From positions 1 through 64,000 of the IMG/VR virus record IMGVR_UViG_3300009157_000018: 64,000 nt of DNA; one strand, 5' to 3'. Of the stretch, positions 17,720 to 26,660 are shown one piece after another. The stretch comes from a virus. Both the position numbers and the translations under genes were made by a program. Within the stretch, counting starts at the first letter, position 1; each line of letters opens with the position of its first letter. The notes under the pieces were generated by a model, which was not told the origin of the DNA, did not search any database, and saw nothing but the letters and a program-made list of their open reading frames with translations.

Positions 17720-17856
17720 TCTGGTTTATCTTCTACATGCTCCCCATTGCGACAGCCCTCGCACCGTATCAGGTCTGAGATAACTACCTTCTCAGCACAC
17801 AAACACTCTGGGCACAAACATTCTATGATTACCTTGCCGTCTACTATCTCAGCCAT
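17716..17856 (-). CDS. zinc-ribbon microprotein
   Basis: 46 residues from ATG 17856. CLCPECLC and CEGC pairs about 18 residues apart look like a zinc ribbon. The stop overlaps the aminotransferase start (ATGA). It overlaps the end of the LAGLIDADG gene by eight bases. Confidence 0.6.
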   Translation of the reverse strand: MAEIVDGKVIIECLCPECLCAEKVVISDLIRCEGCRNGEHVEDKPE

Positions 17857-18361
17857 TCAGGGTGCCTCGAATTAGCAGATCATCAATTCTTCTGCCACTT
17901 ACCCCACGAACCTGCCCGTTATACAGTAAGTACTTTAGTGTTCTCAGGTTTCGTCCAGTATATTGCGACACCTCTACGAGAGACATCGCCAGATCATCTC
18001 GTAGCCTTCTGATAAACAATAATTCTTCTCTTGGTATATGGGTGCGATAACCAAGTTTTGAATCTAACAGAGCCAAGGCCGTGGTAGCCTTATCGCGATT
18101 GACTATTAGATACGGCATCATTCCATTTATCATATCTATACAATCCTTAGTTCTTCCAACCCGGAGTCTAGAGGCAGCATCCACATTGTCATATATGCTA
18201 GACCTAATGCCATTAGCGCTTAGAAAGAACTGTATATCCTCAAGGACTTTCCTACTCTTCTTCTGCGATATGTCTAATCTAACACTAGTATCTTGATAGG
18301 TGTAAACACAGCCCTCTCCGTCGAAGAACCCAGCGATGTATTCCCAGTTCATCTCATCCAC
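17849..18361 (-). CDS. LAGLIDADG-type homing endonuclease
   Basis: 170 residues. YIAGFFDGEG at 8-17 is the LAGLIDADG helix with its catalytic acidic residues; only one copy is seen, so it should act as a dimer. The C-terminal region has a helix-turn-helix-like segment. No intron or intein is visible around it, so it is free-standing and may be a mobile insertion in the sugar cluster. It overlaps the dehydratase gene by 13 bases. Confidence 0.8.
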   Translation of the reverse strand: MDEMNWEYIAGFFDGEGCVYTYQDTSVRLDISQKKSRKVLEDIQFFLSANGIRSSIYDNVDAASRLRVGRTKDCIDMINGMMPYLIVNRDKATTALALLDSKLGYRTHIPREELLFIRRLRDDLAMSLVEVSQYTGRNLRTLKYLLYNGQVRGVSGRRIDDLLIRGTLNG

Positions 18362-19350
18362 TCAACGTGGCGAAGGGTCCAGTCGATAGTCTTTTCTAGC
18401 GACTCATAGAGGGGAATGGGAGGAGCCCACCCTTGACCTCGTAACAGGGTGTCATCTAATGCATACCTGGGATCGTGTCCAGGCCGCTGCTGATGAAAGT
18501 CCTCTAACTGGTACCGTAGTTCCTTTCCCATGATCTCAGCGATCATCTCTGCCAGCTCCAAGTTATCTATCTCCCGTTCCCCCCTGACATTCCAACGATC
18601 CGGGCGATCTACTACGCCACGGTCAAACATGGAAGGAGCCATGGTCTTCGTGAGATAGAGCAAGGCATCCGCGTGGTTCCGAGCATGGAGATAGAAGCGC
18701 GAACCAATATCCCCAGGCTTACCGTGAACCGTAACTGACTGTCCGTGAAAGATACGAGAAATGCACATCGGCACGAACTTCTCCGGGTCTTGGCGCTCGC
18801 CAATCATGTTCATCGTGTTAGTGATGACCAGAGGAACACCGTAAGTTCGCCAGTACGATATGGCTATGGCTTCCTGAGCCGCCTTGGAACCGGAATACGG
18901 ATTGGATGGGATGATCGTTGACCACTCGACAAAGTTCTCGTCGTGAGGTGCTGGTCCGTACACTTCATCGGTAGAAACTTGGATAAAGACGCTGGGCTTG
19001 ACAGCTCTGGCGTACTCCAACATCGTAATGACCGACGACACATTGTTCTCGATAAACGGTCTAGGGTCTTCGATGGAGCGGTCTACATGCGAGTCCGACG
19101 CGAGGTTCCACACATAGTCGATGGGTCCGATCTTCTCGACAAGTCGAGGGCTTATGTCGCTTCGAAGGTCGCAGTACTCGACAGTGACCCGCTTGGGGTC
19201 CCACACGTCGAGATCGAGCCGCAGCGAATCTCCCTTATGCCGGAAGGTTGCAAGGCCCACGATCTCCCAGTCGGTGTTCGATAGCACATGCTCCAAGGCG
19301 TGGCTGCCCGCAAACCCAGCTATGCCTGTCAACAAGAGCCGTTTACTCAT
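18349..19350 (-). CDS. nucleotide-sugar 4,6-dehydratase (RmlB-like)
   Basis: 333 residues of the extended SDR family. The NAD site GxxGxxG is Gly9-Gly12-Gly15. The active site has Thr127-Asp128-Glu129 (TDEVYG) and Tyr152-x3-Lys156 (YSGSK), as in dTDP-glucose or GDP-mannose 4,6-dehydratases. It would make a 4-keto-6-deoxy sugar nucleotide for the aminotransferase downstream. Start ATG 19350, eight bases inside the DnaB gene end; a longer frame upstream lies within DnaB and is a shadow. Confidence 0.88.
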   Translation of the reverse strand: MSKRLLLTGIAGFAGSHALEHVLSNTDWEIVGLATFRHKGDSLRLDLDVWDPKRVTVEYCDLRSDISPRLVEKIGPIDYVWNLASDSHVDRSIEDPRPFIENNVSSVITMLEYARAVKPSVFIQVSTDEVYGPAPHDENFVEWSTIIPSNPYSGSKAAQEAIAISYWRTYGVPLVITNTMNMIGERQDPEKFVPMCISRIFHGQSVTVHGKPGDIGSRFYLHARNHADALLYLTKTMAPSMFDRGVVDRPDRWNVRGEREIDNLELAEMIAEIMGKELRYQLEDFHQQRPGHDPRYALDDTLLRGQGWAPPIPLYESLEKTIDWTLRHVEWMR

Positions 19351-20686
19351 AGTGCTTATCCAGATTTGGCGATTCTTGGCCAGGCTCGGGAACCGTGGTA
19401 TGGCGTTCCACAAACTTGAAACTGGGGGCGTGGAACGCCAGAGGCAAGCGGCCCGTGGCACCCTGACGGTTCTTCTCGATCTTGCCGTGCGTCTGGTTGC
19501 TCAGCGAATCAGCCTTATCTATCCTCCAGAGCATGATGACCACATCTGAATCTTCCTCAATCCTTCCTGACTCTCTCAGGTCTGACAACTGCGGCTCGCC
19601 GCCGCGCATCTCGATCTGACGGTTCAACTGTGACAATAATAGCATAGGTACATGAAATTCGCGAGCCATCATTTTCAGGGTACTGGTGATGGCACCGATA
19701 TTCAGACGCTCTTCCTCTCTCGTCCGGTCTTTGAGCAATTGCAGATAATCAATGACGACAAGCGATAGTGGACCCTCTTGCATCTGCATACGACTCATCG
19801 CAGCTCTAACTGTGGTTGTCGTGGAGGAGGGCGCATCCAGAAGGTGGAACGGTAATGCTGCTCTCGACAATGCGAGGTTATCCAAGGCCGTGCTGTCCGC
19901 ACCATCCTCGACGCCAAATTCCAAGGCTGCTTTCGACAAGGCACCAGACCTGACGGCGTAGCGATACAGCATTTGCTCCGGGGTCATCTCGATACTCACG
20001 AAGAGAACCAAACCACCGTTATGCGAAACATACTCGGCAATATTCTCCGCGAATGTGGACTTGCCTATCGTGGTTCTAGCGGCTAGCGTTACCAGGTCTC
20101 CTCGACGGAGACCTCCTCCCATCAGGTTATCCATGGTCGCAAACCCAGTAGGCACCACCGATAGATCGGTTTGATTCTTCTCAGTGAAGTACTTCTTCAA
20201 GATGGCGGCTTGAGCTGCCGGGGTAACAAGGTTATCTCCGGTATCTGCGGAGCCGATGGCATCCAGCAGAATCTCCTTGGCCTTGCTCTCGACCAGTGTG
20301 GCGTCCCGCTCTTCATAGACGGATGACACGATCTGACGGCCAGCCTTTAAGATAGATCGTCTCCGGGCTTCCGCTTTAATTTGTGTTGCGTGACTCTCTA
20401 TCGACATGGAATGAGGGGTTTCCATCAGCAAGCCCGCCAGATATGACGAACTCTGGTCCTCATTGACCATAAACGGGGAAAGAGAGGAGATATCAATGGG
20501 TTTGCCCTGTTGGAACAACTCCAACATTGCTTTCCATATCGCTTCATGCTTCGGGGACCAGAAGTCCTCGGGCTTGAGAATCGTTGCCACGCTGGCTATC
20601 TTGGCCGGGTCGAGCAGGACCGATCCGAGCAGGAGTTTTTCCGCAGCAGAGTTATGCGGGGTCTTCTGATTGAGTAATTGAGCCAT
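19343..20686 (-). CDS. dnaB: DnaB-type replicative DNA helicase
   Basis: 447 residues with the DnaB N-terminal domain (to about 105), a linker, and a RecA-like core: Walker A ARTTIGKST at 203-211, Walker B VVIDYLQ near 319 and a C-terminal arginine-finger region. It unwinds DNA at the phage fork. I start at ATG 20686 because this gives the normal N-terminus; no Shine-Dalgarno is visible and a -10 element lies 8 bases upstream, so the transcript may be leaderless. It is the first gene of the long minus operon. Confidence 0.92.
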   Translation of the reverse strand: MAQLLNQKTPHNSAAEKLLLGSVLLDPAKIASVATILKPEDFWSPKHEAIWKAMLELFQQGKPIDISSLSPFMVNEDQSSSYLAGLLMETPHSMSIESHATQIKAEARRRSILKAGRQIVSSVYEERDATLVESKAKEILLDAIGSADTGDNLVTPAAQAAILKKYFTEKNQTDLSVVPTGFATMDNLMGGGLRRGDLVTLAARTTIGKSTFAENIAEYVSHNGGLVLFVSIEMTPEQMLYRYAVRSGALSKAALEFGVEDGADSTALDNLALSRAALPFHLLDAPSSTTTTVRAAMSRMQMQEGPLSLVVIDYLQLLKDRTREEERLNIGAITSTLKMMAREFHVPMLLLSQLNRQIEMRGGEPQLSDLRESGRIEEDSDVVIMLWRIDKADSLSNQTHGKIEKNRQGATGRLPLAFHAPSFKFVERHTTVPEPGQESPNLDKHYE

Positions 20687-20693
20687 TGGGTTT

Positions 20694-20702
20694 ATTCTAG
20701 CA
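20694..20702 (-). promoter_or_regulatory. extended -10 promoter for the DnaB operon
   Basis: TGC-TAGAAT on the minus strand, 8 bases before the DnaB ATG. No good -35 at 17 bases. The implied start site is within 1-2 bases of the ATG, suggesting a leaderless message. Confidence 0.5.
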
Positions 20703-20757
20703 CACCGTAATTTTCCTGGCAGAGCCCTTGGATTTCCTCTCTTCTCTGTCAAAGAAA

Positions 20758-20844
20758 ATTCCACGGCTCTCGCGCGCGCGCGGTTTCCTAGGCTTTCCTA
20801 GGCTAATAGCCATGGACACCGTGGAAACATTAGGGATTCCACGA
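20758..20844. repeat. repeated TTCCACG boxes and tandem repeats in divergent control region
   Basis: TTCCACGG at 20759-20766, its inverse CCGTGGAA at 20819-20826 and TTCCACGA at 20837-20844. Between them lie an alternating CG tract (about 20769-20782) and two adjacent copies of TTTCCTAGGC (20784-20803). The arrangement beside the helicase gene suggests an operator or replication origin; neither is proven. Confidence 0.6.
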
Positions 20845-20898
20845 AGGGGGGTGATTTGAAAAGAGGGGGGCCACCGCGTCTCACGCGACCCGAAAATA

Positions 20899-20909
20899 TG
20901 TGGTATAGT
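20899..20909 (+). promoter_or_regulatory. extended -10 promoter for plus-strand pair
   Basis: TGTGGTATAGT on the plus strand, about 45 bases upstream of the GTG start at 20954. It matches the phage's recurrent extended -10 element; no consensus -35 is seen. Confidence 0.65.
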
Positions 20910-20953
20910 AGGCACTACACCGCCAAGCGGGCGGGCAAAACAAGAGGTAGATT

Positions 20954-21583
20954 GTGACGGAAACAATCCGTGTCCGGTATAACCGGAGATTCTCCCAGAA
21001 GCTGGGGGATGACTTTGATACAACAGAAATCGGCGGGGAGTGGGAGTTTGAAACCCCTGTCGTAGAGAATTTTGATGACGAGTACAGCAAGGCTTACTTC
21101 ATCGTCACCAAGACCATTGATCGCCTGTTTGACGGCGTGAGCGAGCGCATAGAGACCGAGAAGGTCAGTAAGCCAGCGGTTAGCGAGGAACGACCCCGCG
21201 CAGTCGCCAGCCGCCAGGAGTATGATCCCGACGAAAACCAAGATACCGGTGAATATCGCACATTTGAGCGCGGGGAAGGCGAGGATGACATTGTTGATCG
21301 TCAGCCTGTGCATATTCCGAGAGCTCGTGTCTGGGATGTAAAGTCCGGTGAGACCAAGAATAAGAAGCCCTATGTTGCTGTCCGAGTAGGTAACTTGGAC
21401 CACATCCCCACCAGGAATGGGTATGCTCGCGTGAAGAGTTACAACGCAGCTATGATTCGTAAACTAGAAGCTCTAACTCCTGAGCGTCCTGACTATGTGG
21501 ACCTCTGGGGCCACTATGAAAGTTGGCAGGGCAACGAAGGTACTATGTGGGACTTCGTACCTGAGAGAGTTGAGAAGCTGTGA
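20954..21583 (+). CDS. hypothetical protein, possibly OB-fold
   Basis: 209 residues from GTG 20954 with AGAGGT upstream. An N-terminal globular region is followed by an acidic disordered linker (about 75-120) and a C-terminal domain with WDVKSGETKNKKPYVAVRVG, reminiscent of an OB-type strand pair. Divergent from DnaB, so a replication or regulatory role is possible. Family not recognised. Confidence 0.7.
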   Translation: MTETIRVRYNRRFSQKLGDDFDTTEIGGEWEFETPVVENFDDEYSKAYFIVTKTIDRLFDGVSERIETEKVSKPAVSEERPRAVASRQEYDPDENQDTGEYRTFERGEGEDDIVDRQPVHIPRARVWDVKSGETKNKKPYVAVRVGNLDHIPTRNGYARVKSYNAAMIRKLEALTPERPDYVDLWGHYESWQGNEGTMWDFVPERVEKL

Positions 21584-21804
21584 CAGATAAAAATAGGCCG
21601 ACGACATTCGGACAATTCGATGTCGTAGCCTATGACTGGATAGATCAAGAGGAGAATCCTCTCATCAAGTTAGTCGAAGACGAGGACGACATGAAGTTGT
21701 TAGAAATCGTCGTCGGTGGTGGAGTCATCCTATTGTGGCCTGCCCAAGAGATAGCAAGACAGATTCAAGAACTAGTTTCCCCTGAGCCTGCCCCTACAAC
21801 ATAA
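21580..21804 (+). CDS. small acidic hypothetical protein
   Basis: 74 residues, GTG start overlapping the previous TGA. Strongly acidic with one moderately hydrophobic stretch near residue 43-53 and a Pro/Thr tail. It converges on the minus-strand membrane gene with an 11-base overlap. Confidence 0.65.
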   Translation: MTDKNRPTTFGQFDVVAYDWIDQEENPLIKLVEDEDDMKLLEIVVGGGVILLWPAQEIARQIQELVSPEPAPTT

Positions 21805-22090
21805 AGGCTACGCCGTTTATCAGAAAGCCTGCCATTCCTGCCAGAGCCATAGCGAGGGCGCCCGTGAGAGCGACGCCCTCGTTTCTTTTATGCAACCAGA
21901 TCAATGCAAGTGTGACTATCGCAACTCCAACAGCCTTCGGTGCCAGGACCAGGGCCAACCCACCTAACTCATAGAGATACACGGATACCGGGTTGAGCTC
22001 ACCGGTGATCCCGTAACGCTGGTGGGCGAGTAGGAAGGTAATGGCATCCAAGAACTGGAACAAAACCGCAAAGGCCAATAGCCAATACAT
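21794..22090 (-). CDS. integral membrane protein (DUF5658-like)
   Basis: 98 residues with three predicted transmembrane segments (about 2-18, 45-63, 75-95) and a conserved-looking ELNP motif between the first two, a feature of DUF5658-type proteins. It is the last gene of the tail operon. A holin role cannot be excluded, but a better candidate lies beside the endolysin. Confidence 0.65.
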   Translation of the reverse strand: MYWLLAFAVLFQFLDAITFLLAHQRYGITGELNPVSVYLYELGGLALVLAPKAVGVAIVTLALIWLHKRNEGVALTGALAMALAGMAGFLINGVAFML

Positions 22091-22091
22091 G

Positions 22092-23861
22092 CTATCTAGC
22101 GAACTCTAAGATGTACCAGTAAGCATCAATATGTAACAGTCGTGCGGTCGATCCCGCTGATTTGTCGATCTTGCCTGGAGACAGGCCCAAGCCAGCGGAG
22201 GGCACATTTGATCCCGAAGTGCCCACGCTCACGCCATCGATAAAGAACTCGACGCTCGTAATCGCCGCGTTGACCTCTGCCTCAAAGGTATGCCAGTTGG
22301 TATCGGCAGCAACATTGGTATCTACTGTTGTTTCGGTAGATGCTTGCCGAGTAACACCCTCCCATTCCCCGCTATTAACCGAGTGCGTGTAGCGGAAGAA
22401 TACTCCGTTGGTATGTTCGCCCGCGTGGAGGTCGCCCAGCCCGATACGGACACTGTACGTCTGCGTCCCATCCGACAAAGTTTCTAGTCGGGCAACTACA
22501 CCATAGCGGACCTTTCCGCCACCGAGAATCACCCGGTTGCCGGGGTTAGCCAGCGCGCAGCGACCCGTCGTGGTCGTTCCCGTGGAGAGCGTAACTACAC
22601 CGGGATGATTGTTCGCCACCCCGACGAATGAACTAGCGGCTCCGGCACCCGATGGGAAGGCGGAGACCCCGCCTTCGTACACGTCGGTGGTCGCAACCCA
22701 AAAGAGATCGTCAGCAATGACCGTGTGACCACGGCCCATTCGGATCGTGCCGACTGGGAATCCTCGCTCATCAGCAGCCGAGACGTCGTATCCGGCTACA
22801 TAGTCTGTGACGCCTTGAAGGACGCGTTCAGTCGTAAGGCTTGAAAGATCAAGCCCTGCAGCCCCAGAGCCCGATATAACTAAGAGTTCATTCCCTGCAT
22901 CGTTATACTCATAGAGCTGAACATTACCCGTGCCTGATAGTTTCTGGTATAGGTAATTGGGAGTCGTGTCGTTGCTAGTGACCATAGACTTATAAGCATC
23001 AGCCGCAAGATCAAGAGACCATACCTCCATTACAGCCGGAGCGCTGGAATTGGCTTTCATATTCGCTGTGCCTGAAGAAGTAGCCCAAGACCACTTGTAC
23101 GTGTGACTACCAGGGGATACGCCAGTAAGCACAAAGGCTATTGATGCAGCCCTCCACTCAGGAGTAGTAGCCGCCGCTGCCCTCGCTACAATGGATTCTC
23201 CAGCGGCACCAGCAATATCTGTTGTAGACTCACGCAAACCGAAACTGATAAATGAACCAGCAGTCTGTTGAGGTTGAACTACAGAGGTGAGCCGGACGAG
23301 CACTGCACCAGAAACAGGAGCATCAAAGGTTACAGCTGCATTGGTAGCGTCAACATCGGCAAGACTAGAACCAGATGTAGCCTCATCACCCGCCGTATGA
23401 GACTTGTATCCTAGGAGCGATCCAAGATTAGAGCCACCTCCGCCGCCGCCACTGTTAACAGTAACCAGAGCAATGCCACCACCCAAGTCCTGTACAGTTC
23501 CACCAGATAATCGAATAGTGCTTACTGATGAAACAGATGGAGAGCCATCGAATTCTTCAACAGCTAGACTACTTCCGCCACCGCTGTTGACGGTGATTGT
23601 ACCTACTCCGCTGGGACTTACGGTCGAAACAACATTACTCCCAACAAAGTTCAGAGTATAAACGCGTCCTCTCGTGGTTCCTTCATCTTGGAGACGAATA
23701 GGCCAATCTACTGCCCATGTCGAAGCAGCGCCAACGCCACTCACATAGGTCATTACTTGCCCAGTGTGAGTACCAGAAGGCAGGGAGCCAAACGGCAATT
23801 CTCCGTAGTGTCCTTGTTCGAAATCGTGCTGTGGGAGTGTTGGATCGCGAGTAACTGGCAT
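22092..23861 (-). CDS. tail fibre/receptor-binding protein
   Basis: 589 residues. The N-terminal ~60 residues likely attach to the tail. Two related beta repeats ending ITVNSGGG and VTVNSGGG follow, then Ser/Thr/Gly-rich beta sequence. The C-terminal ~150 residues look like a jelly-roll lectin (LamG-type), with a WHTFEAEVN strand. This is consistent with a host-binding fibre at the end of the tail module. Confidence 0.75.
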   Translation of the reverse strand: MPVTRDPTLPQHDFEQGHYGELPFGSLPSGTHTGQVMTYVSGVGAASTWAVDWPIRLQDEGTTRGRVYTLNFVGSNVVSTVSPSGVGTITVNSGGGSSLAVEEFDGSPSVSSVSTIRLSGGTVQDLGGGIALVTVNSGGGGGGSNLGSLLGYKSHTAGDEATSGSSLADVDATNAAVTFDAPVSGAVLVRLTSVVQPQQTAGSFISFGLRESTTDIAGAAGESIVARAAAATTPEWRAASIAFVLTGVSPGSHTYKWSWATSSGTANMKANSSAPAVMEVWSLDLAADAYKSMVTSNDTTPNYLYQKLSGTGNVQLYEYNDAGNELLVISGSGAAGLDLSSLTTERVLQGVTDYVAGYDVSAADERGFPVGTIRMGRGHTVIADDLFWVATTDVYEGGVSAFPSGAGAASSFVGVANNHPGVVTLSTGTTTTGRCALANPGNRVILGGGKVRYGVVARLETLSDGTQTYSVRIGLGDLHAGEHTNGVFFRYTHSVNSGEWEGVTRQASTETTVDTNVAADTNWHTFEAEVNAAITSVEFFIDGVSVGTSGSNVPSAGLGLSPGKIDKSAGSTARLLHIDAYWYILEFAR

Positions 23862-24355
23862 TAAGCAGCCTTTACATACTGAGCCGTAACGATTGTTCCG
23901 TCGATAAGAACGGTGTGTGGAATGACATTGCCGGTAGGGCCAACATCATAGTGGGTCGGATCATACGCTTCCAGGCCATCAAACCATACAGCGCGGTAAA
24001 ACAAGACAGGCAGAGACGGGTCGAACTCATTTCCAACTCTATCCAACTCCTCGTAGATTGTCTGGTTAGCGGGATAAGAGTCAGTGGTGGGAGCCGGGTT
24101 GTTTGGATTGTCCAAGATAATGATGTATTCAGGGGTATCGCAAGTCGCCGGAATAACAACTTGCATGTCCCCTGCATCGGGAATCGGCCCATTGTTACCG
24201 GATAGGTCGCCAAGGTTATCGCCAAATCCCTCTAGCCCCCAAGCCGTATCATCAAACCTCTTTTGGTCTAACTTGGTCCTGGTCTTTGCGAAATCAGACA
24301 TGGGAGCATGTCTTCTAACTGTTTGAATGTTTATTCCTACACGTTTATTTGTCAT
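23861..24355 (-). CDS. tail-associated structural protein
   Basis: 164 residues from ATG 24355, chosen for its ATGA overlap with the upstream gene. The N-terminus is basic and the rest is beta-rich with many Asp, Pro and Asn. Located between tail and fibre genes, so probably a minor tail or fibre-attachment component. No known family. Confidence 0.65.
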   Translation of the reverse strand: MTNKRVGINIQTVRRHAPMSDFAKTRTKLDQKRFDDTAWGLEGFGDNLGDLSGNNGPIPDAGDMQVVIPATCDTPEYIIILDNPNNPAPTTDSYPANQTIYEELDRVGNEFDPSLPVLFYRAVWFDGLEAYDPTHYDVGPTGNVIPHTVLIDGTIVTAQYVKAA

Positions 24356-24789
24356 GCTACATATCGTACCCAGACATAAGAGGTGTCTATCAAGTCCGCT
24401 GTGAATTCGATAGTACGTGGTGGGATAAATGTCCACCCGCTTGTATCCATATACAAGAAATCCACACTGACTGTTCTCACATACTTCGCGTTGGTAGGAA
24501 GTAAGTACAGTCTAGCCGTGGACCTGGCAGCCTGAGCACCCACGGCAACTGAGGTATTGGTTCCAGTAGGATTAACTTCGAAACCATCTAAGGTGGCGTA
24601 AATGATTACTTGGTCAGGATCAGTAATTGTTTCCCCCACGATGATACCATCTATGCATGCCCAGCAACCCAACGCACGATCAGGCGGTTCGTCGCGAGCT
24701 TCCCTGGCAATATCTTCATCAGCCTGATGGAACTCACTCTTGAGTGGTGGTCTTTTATTCAGGACTCCGAGCATGACGGTCTTAGGCAT
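24352..24789 (-). CDS. minor tail protein
   Basis: 145 residues from ATG 24789, which overlaps the stop of the larger tail gene (TAATG). Beta-rich C-terminus and a short Cys-containing CWAC loop. Frames extending further upstream are within the neighbour. Context indicates a tail component. Confidence 0.65.
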   Translation of the reverse strand: MPKTVMLGVLNKRPPLKSEFHQADEDIAREARDEPPDRALGCWACIDGIIVGETITDPDQVIIYATLDGFEVNPTGTNTSVAVGAQAARSTARLYLLPTNAKYVRTVSVDFLYMDTSGWTFIPPRTIEFTADLIDTSYVWVRYVA

Positions 24790-26660
24790 TATGTAGTCCC
24801 ACCAAGCGAAAGGTACTCGGCTGTTACTTGAGTTCCCACAGGTAGCGTATGAGTAAATATAACTAAACGGGGAGGTGTAAAGGTATAGTGGAGATTTGGT
24901 TCCGCATGAACTCCGTTGACCCACAGATTTTGGATTTGGTCCGCGTCACTTGGAAGAACATATCTAGATTCTGATATTCTGGAAAGATTAGCACTTAGAA
25001 GTGCATCCTGATTTGCTTCTTCCCATTCTCCCAATGGGTCCCATATAGGATACCCAAACTCATCCAAGGTAATCATAAGATTACCTTCACTATCGGTAAC
25101 CCGATTACAGTCAAGTACTGCTATGCCATCAGCGAACATAGAAATAAACTTAACCACAGATCGCTTCTCAACACCACCAAGTTGGCCGGATTCGGCGGTA
25201 ATACTTATCCCACCTTCCTTAGCAGTAGCTACGCTCCATGTCAAGGTTGGAGTTAGTGGTTCAGTTTCAGACTCATCCCACAGCCAAACTTGTTGAGTTG
25301 TGGCAGAAGTTATAATACGACAACTGTATATAACATTTGCTGTCCAAGAAACATTGGCGGAGATAACCCCTCCATTGATACTTATTTTACCGGGACTACT
25401 TGAAAATGGCGGCTCGAACTGCACTTCTCTATATGGTGTAGTCCCCCAAGGATCAATTGGACTGATCTTCCATCCTACATCCGCATAAGCACCGTTACCT
25501 ACTTCTAGCCAAACAAATTGAAAATATAACTCAGGTGGGAAAGAGGGCTTAAAGTCTAATCGTCTTATATGACAACCAGAGTACCACAATTCAGCACCTA
25601 CATTGAATTGAGGATTGGATGGGTCGTTACTTTGCTGAATAAACCCAGCAAACGCGTTCCTTGACTTAAATGCAGGAACAGTAATAGGTACTGTATTGTC
25701 ATCATAGTGATTCCAATTAAACCAACCACTTGTTCCTGGAAATTGAACAGGAATTTGTCCAAAACCCGGATGATCAGCCTGAGTTCCAATAGTCATGGTA
25801 TAACCATTTCGGAAATCCAGACTATTGGAGTAATCAGTAGTATCCACTACTCCAATATCAAGAGCATACATTCTAACCATCTGGTCGCCCAAGTCTGGTT
25901 GGGCTATTTCGTAATCCATCGGTCGAAAAACTTGGCCAACTGCAGCGGAATCGACACCCTGCATTTCGAATCTTAGCCATGGAGTAGTAGGCTGAGCAGA
26001 TATCGTAAGAGTAGTACCCTGATCATCAAATTTAGCGGTACCTGTTCCTCTGTTCTCTTGAACAGTCATATTAAATTCCATGGTACCAGCGTACTGTCCG
26101 TCGGTCCAGTGGGACAAATCGGTATCACAATCAGTGTATAGGCTCGGATCATCTGGGAGATTGATAAAAACATCCACTAAAACTTGATCTGGCAGGTTTG
26201 TGGACCATCTTCCCTTAGCAGCTAGTTGATAGCCATCGTATACATCATCGAATGCATTAAGGGTTCCCACCCATTTAAAATAATGCGGCTCGACATTATG
26301 GTTTGAACTTCCGCATTCGTTAGTGCTACCCCCAGGACCGTTTCTGCCGGTGATTAATGAGCTAGCGCCGGTAAGGAACAACTTATTAGTGAATGTACAA
26401 TATGTTAGGGAATATGCCTCAGAAAGAACAAAATCATCTATCTGCTCGGTAATAGCGATTCTAGTTTGAGGAGGACAAGGATTGTCTAGACCACCGGGGC
26501 CTCCTGGTGTGTAGCAATCAAAGTTTAAGCCCCCACTGATAAGAGAGGACCCACCAGAGTCAACAAACTGGGAGACTTCCTTGGCTGTCTTTCCTATCTC
26601 GGCACTGACACGGCGATGGCGGAAAGACTCAATGAAAATCTCCTGTTTCTTCTTAACCAT
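24789..26660 (-). CDS. large minor tail protein
   Basis: 623 residues, beta-rich, with several Cys and Asn/Gly-rich loops and a central region that resembles a carbohydrate-binding jelly-roll (long Trp/Phe strands near 300-480). The C-terminus has alternating strand repeats similar to that of the next gene. It likely forms part of the tail tip or a receptor-binding spike. More AT-rich than its neighbours. Confidence 0.7.
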   Translation of the reverse strand: MVKKKQEIFIESFRHRRVSAEIGKTAKEVSQFVDSGGSSLISGGLNFDCYTPGGPGGLDNPCPPQTRIAITEQIDDFVLSEAYSLTYCTFTNKLFLTGASSLITGRNGPGGSTNECGSSNHNVEPHYFKWVGTLNAFDDVYDGYQLAAKGRWSTNLPDQVLVDVFINLPDDPSLYTDCDTDLSHWTDGQYAGTMEFNMTVQENRGTGTAKFDDQGTTLTISAQPTTPWLRFEMQGVDSAAVGQVFRPMDYEIAQPDLGDQMVRMYALDIGVVDTTDYSNSLDFRNGYTMTIGTQADHPGFGQIPVQFPGTSGWFNWNHYDDNTVPITVPAFKSRNAFAGFIQQSNDPSNPQFNVGAELWYSGCHIRRLDFKPSFPPELYFQFVWLEVGNGAYADVGWKISPIDPWGTTPYREVQFEPPFSSSPGKISINGGVISANVSWTANVIYSCRIITSATTQQVWLWDESETEPLTPTLTWSVATAKEGGISITAESGQLGGVEKRSVVKFISMFADGIAVLDCNRVTDSEGNLMITLDEFGYPIWDPLGEWEEANQDALLSANLSRISESRYVLPSDADQIQNLWVNGVHAEPNLHYTFTPPRLVIFTHTLPVGTQVTAEYLSLGGTT

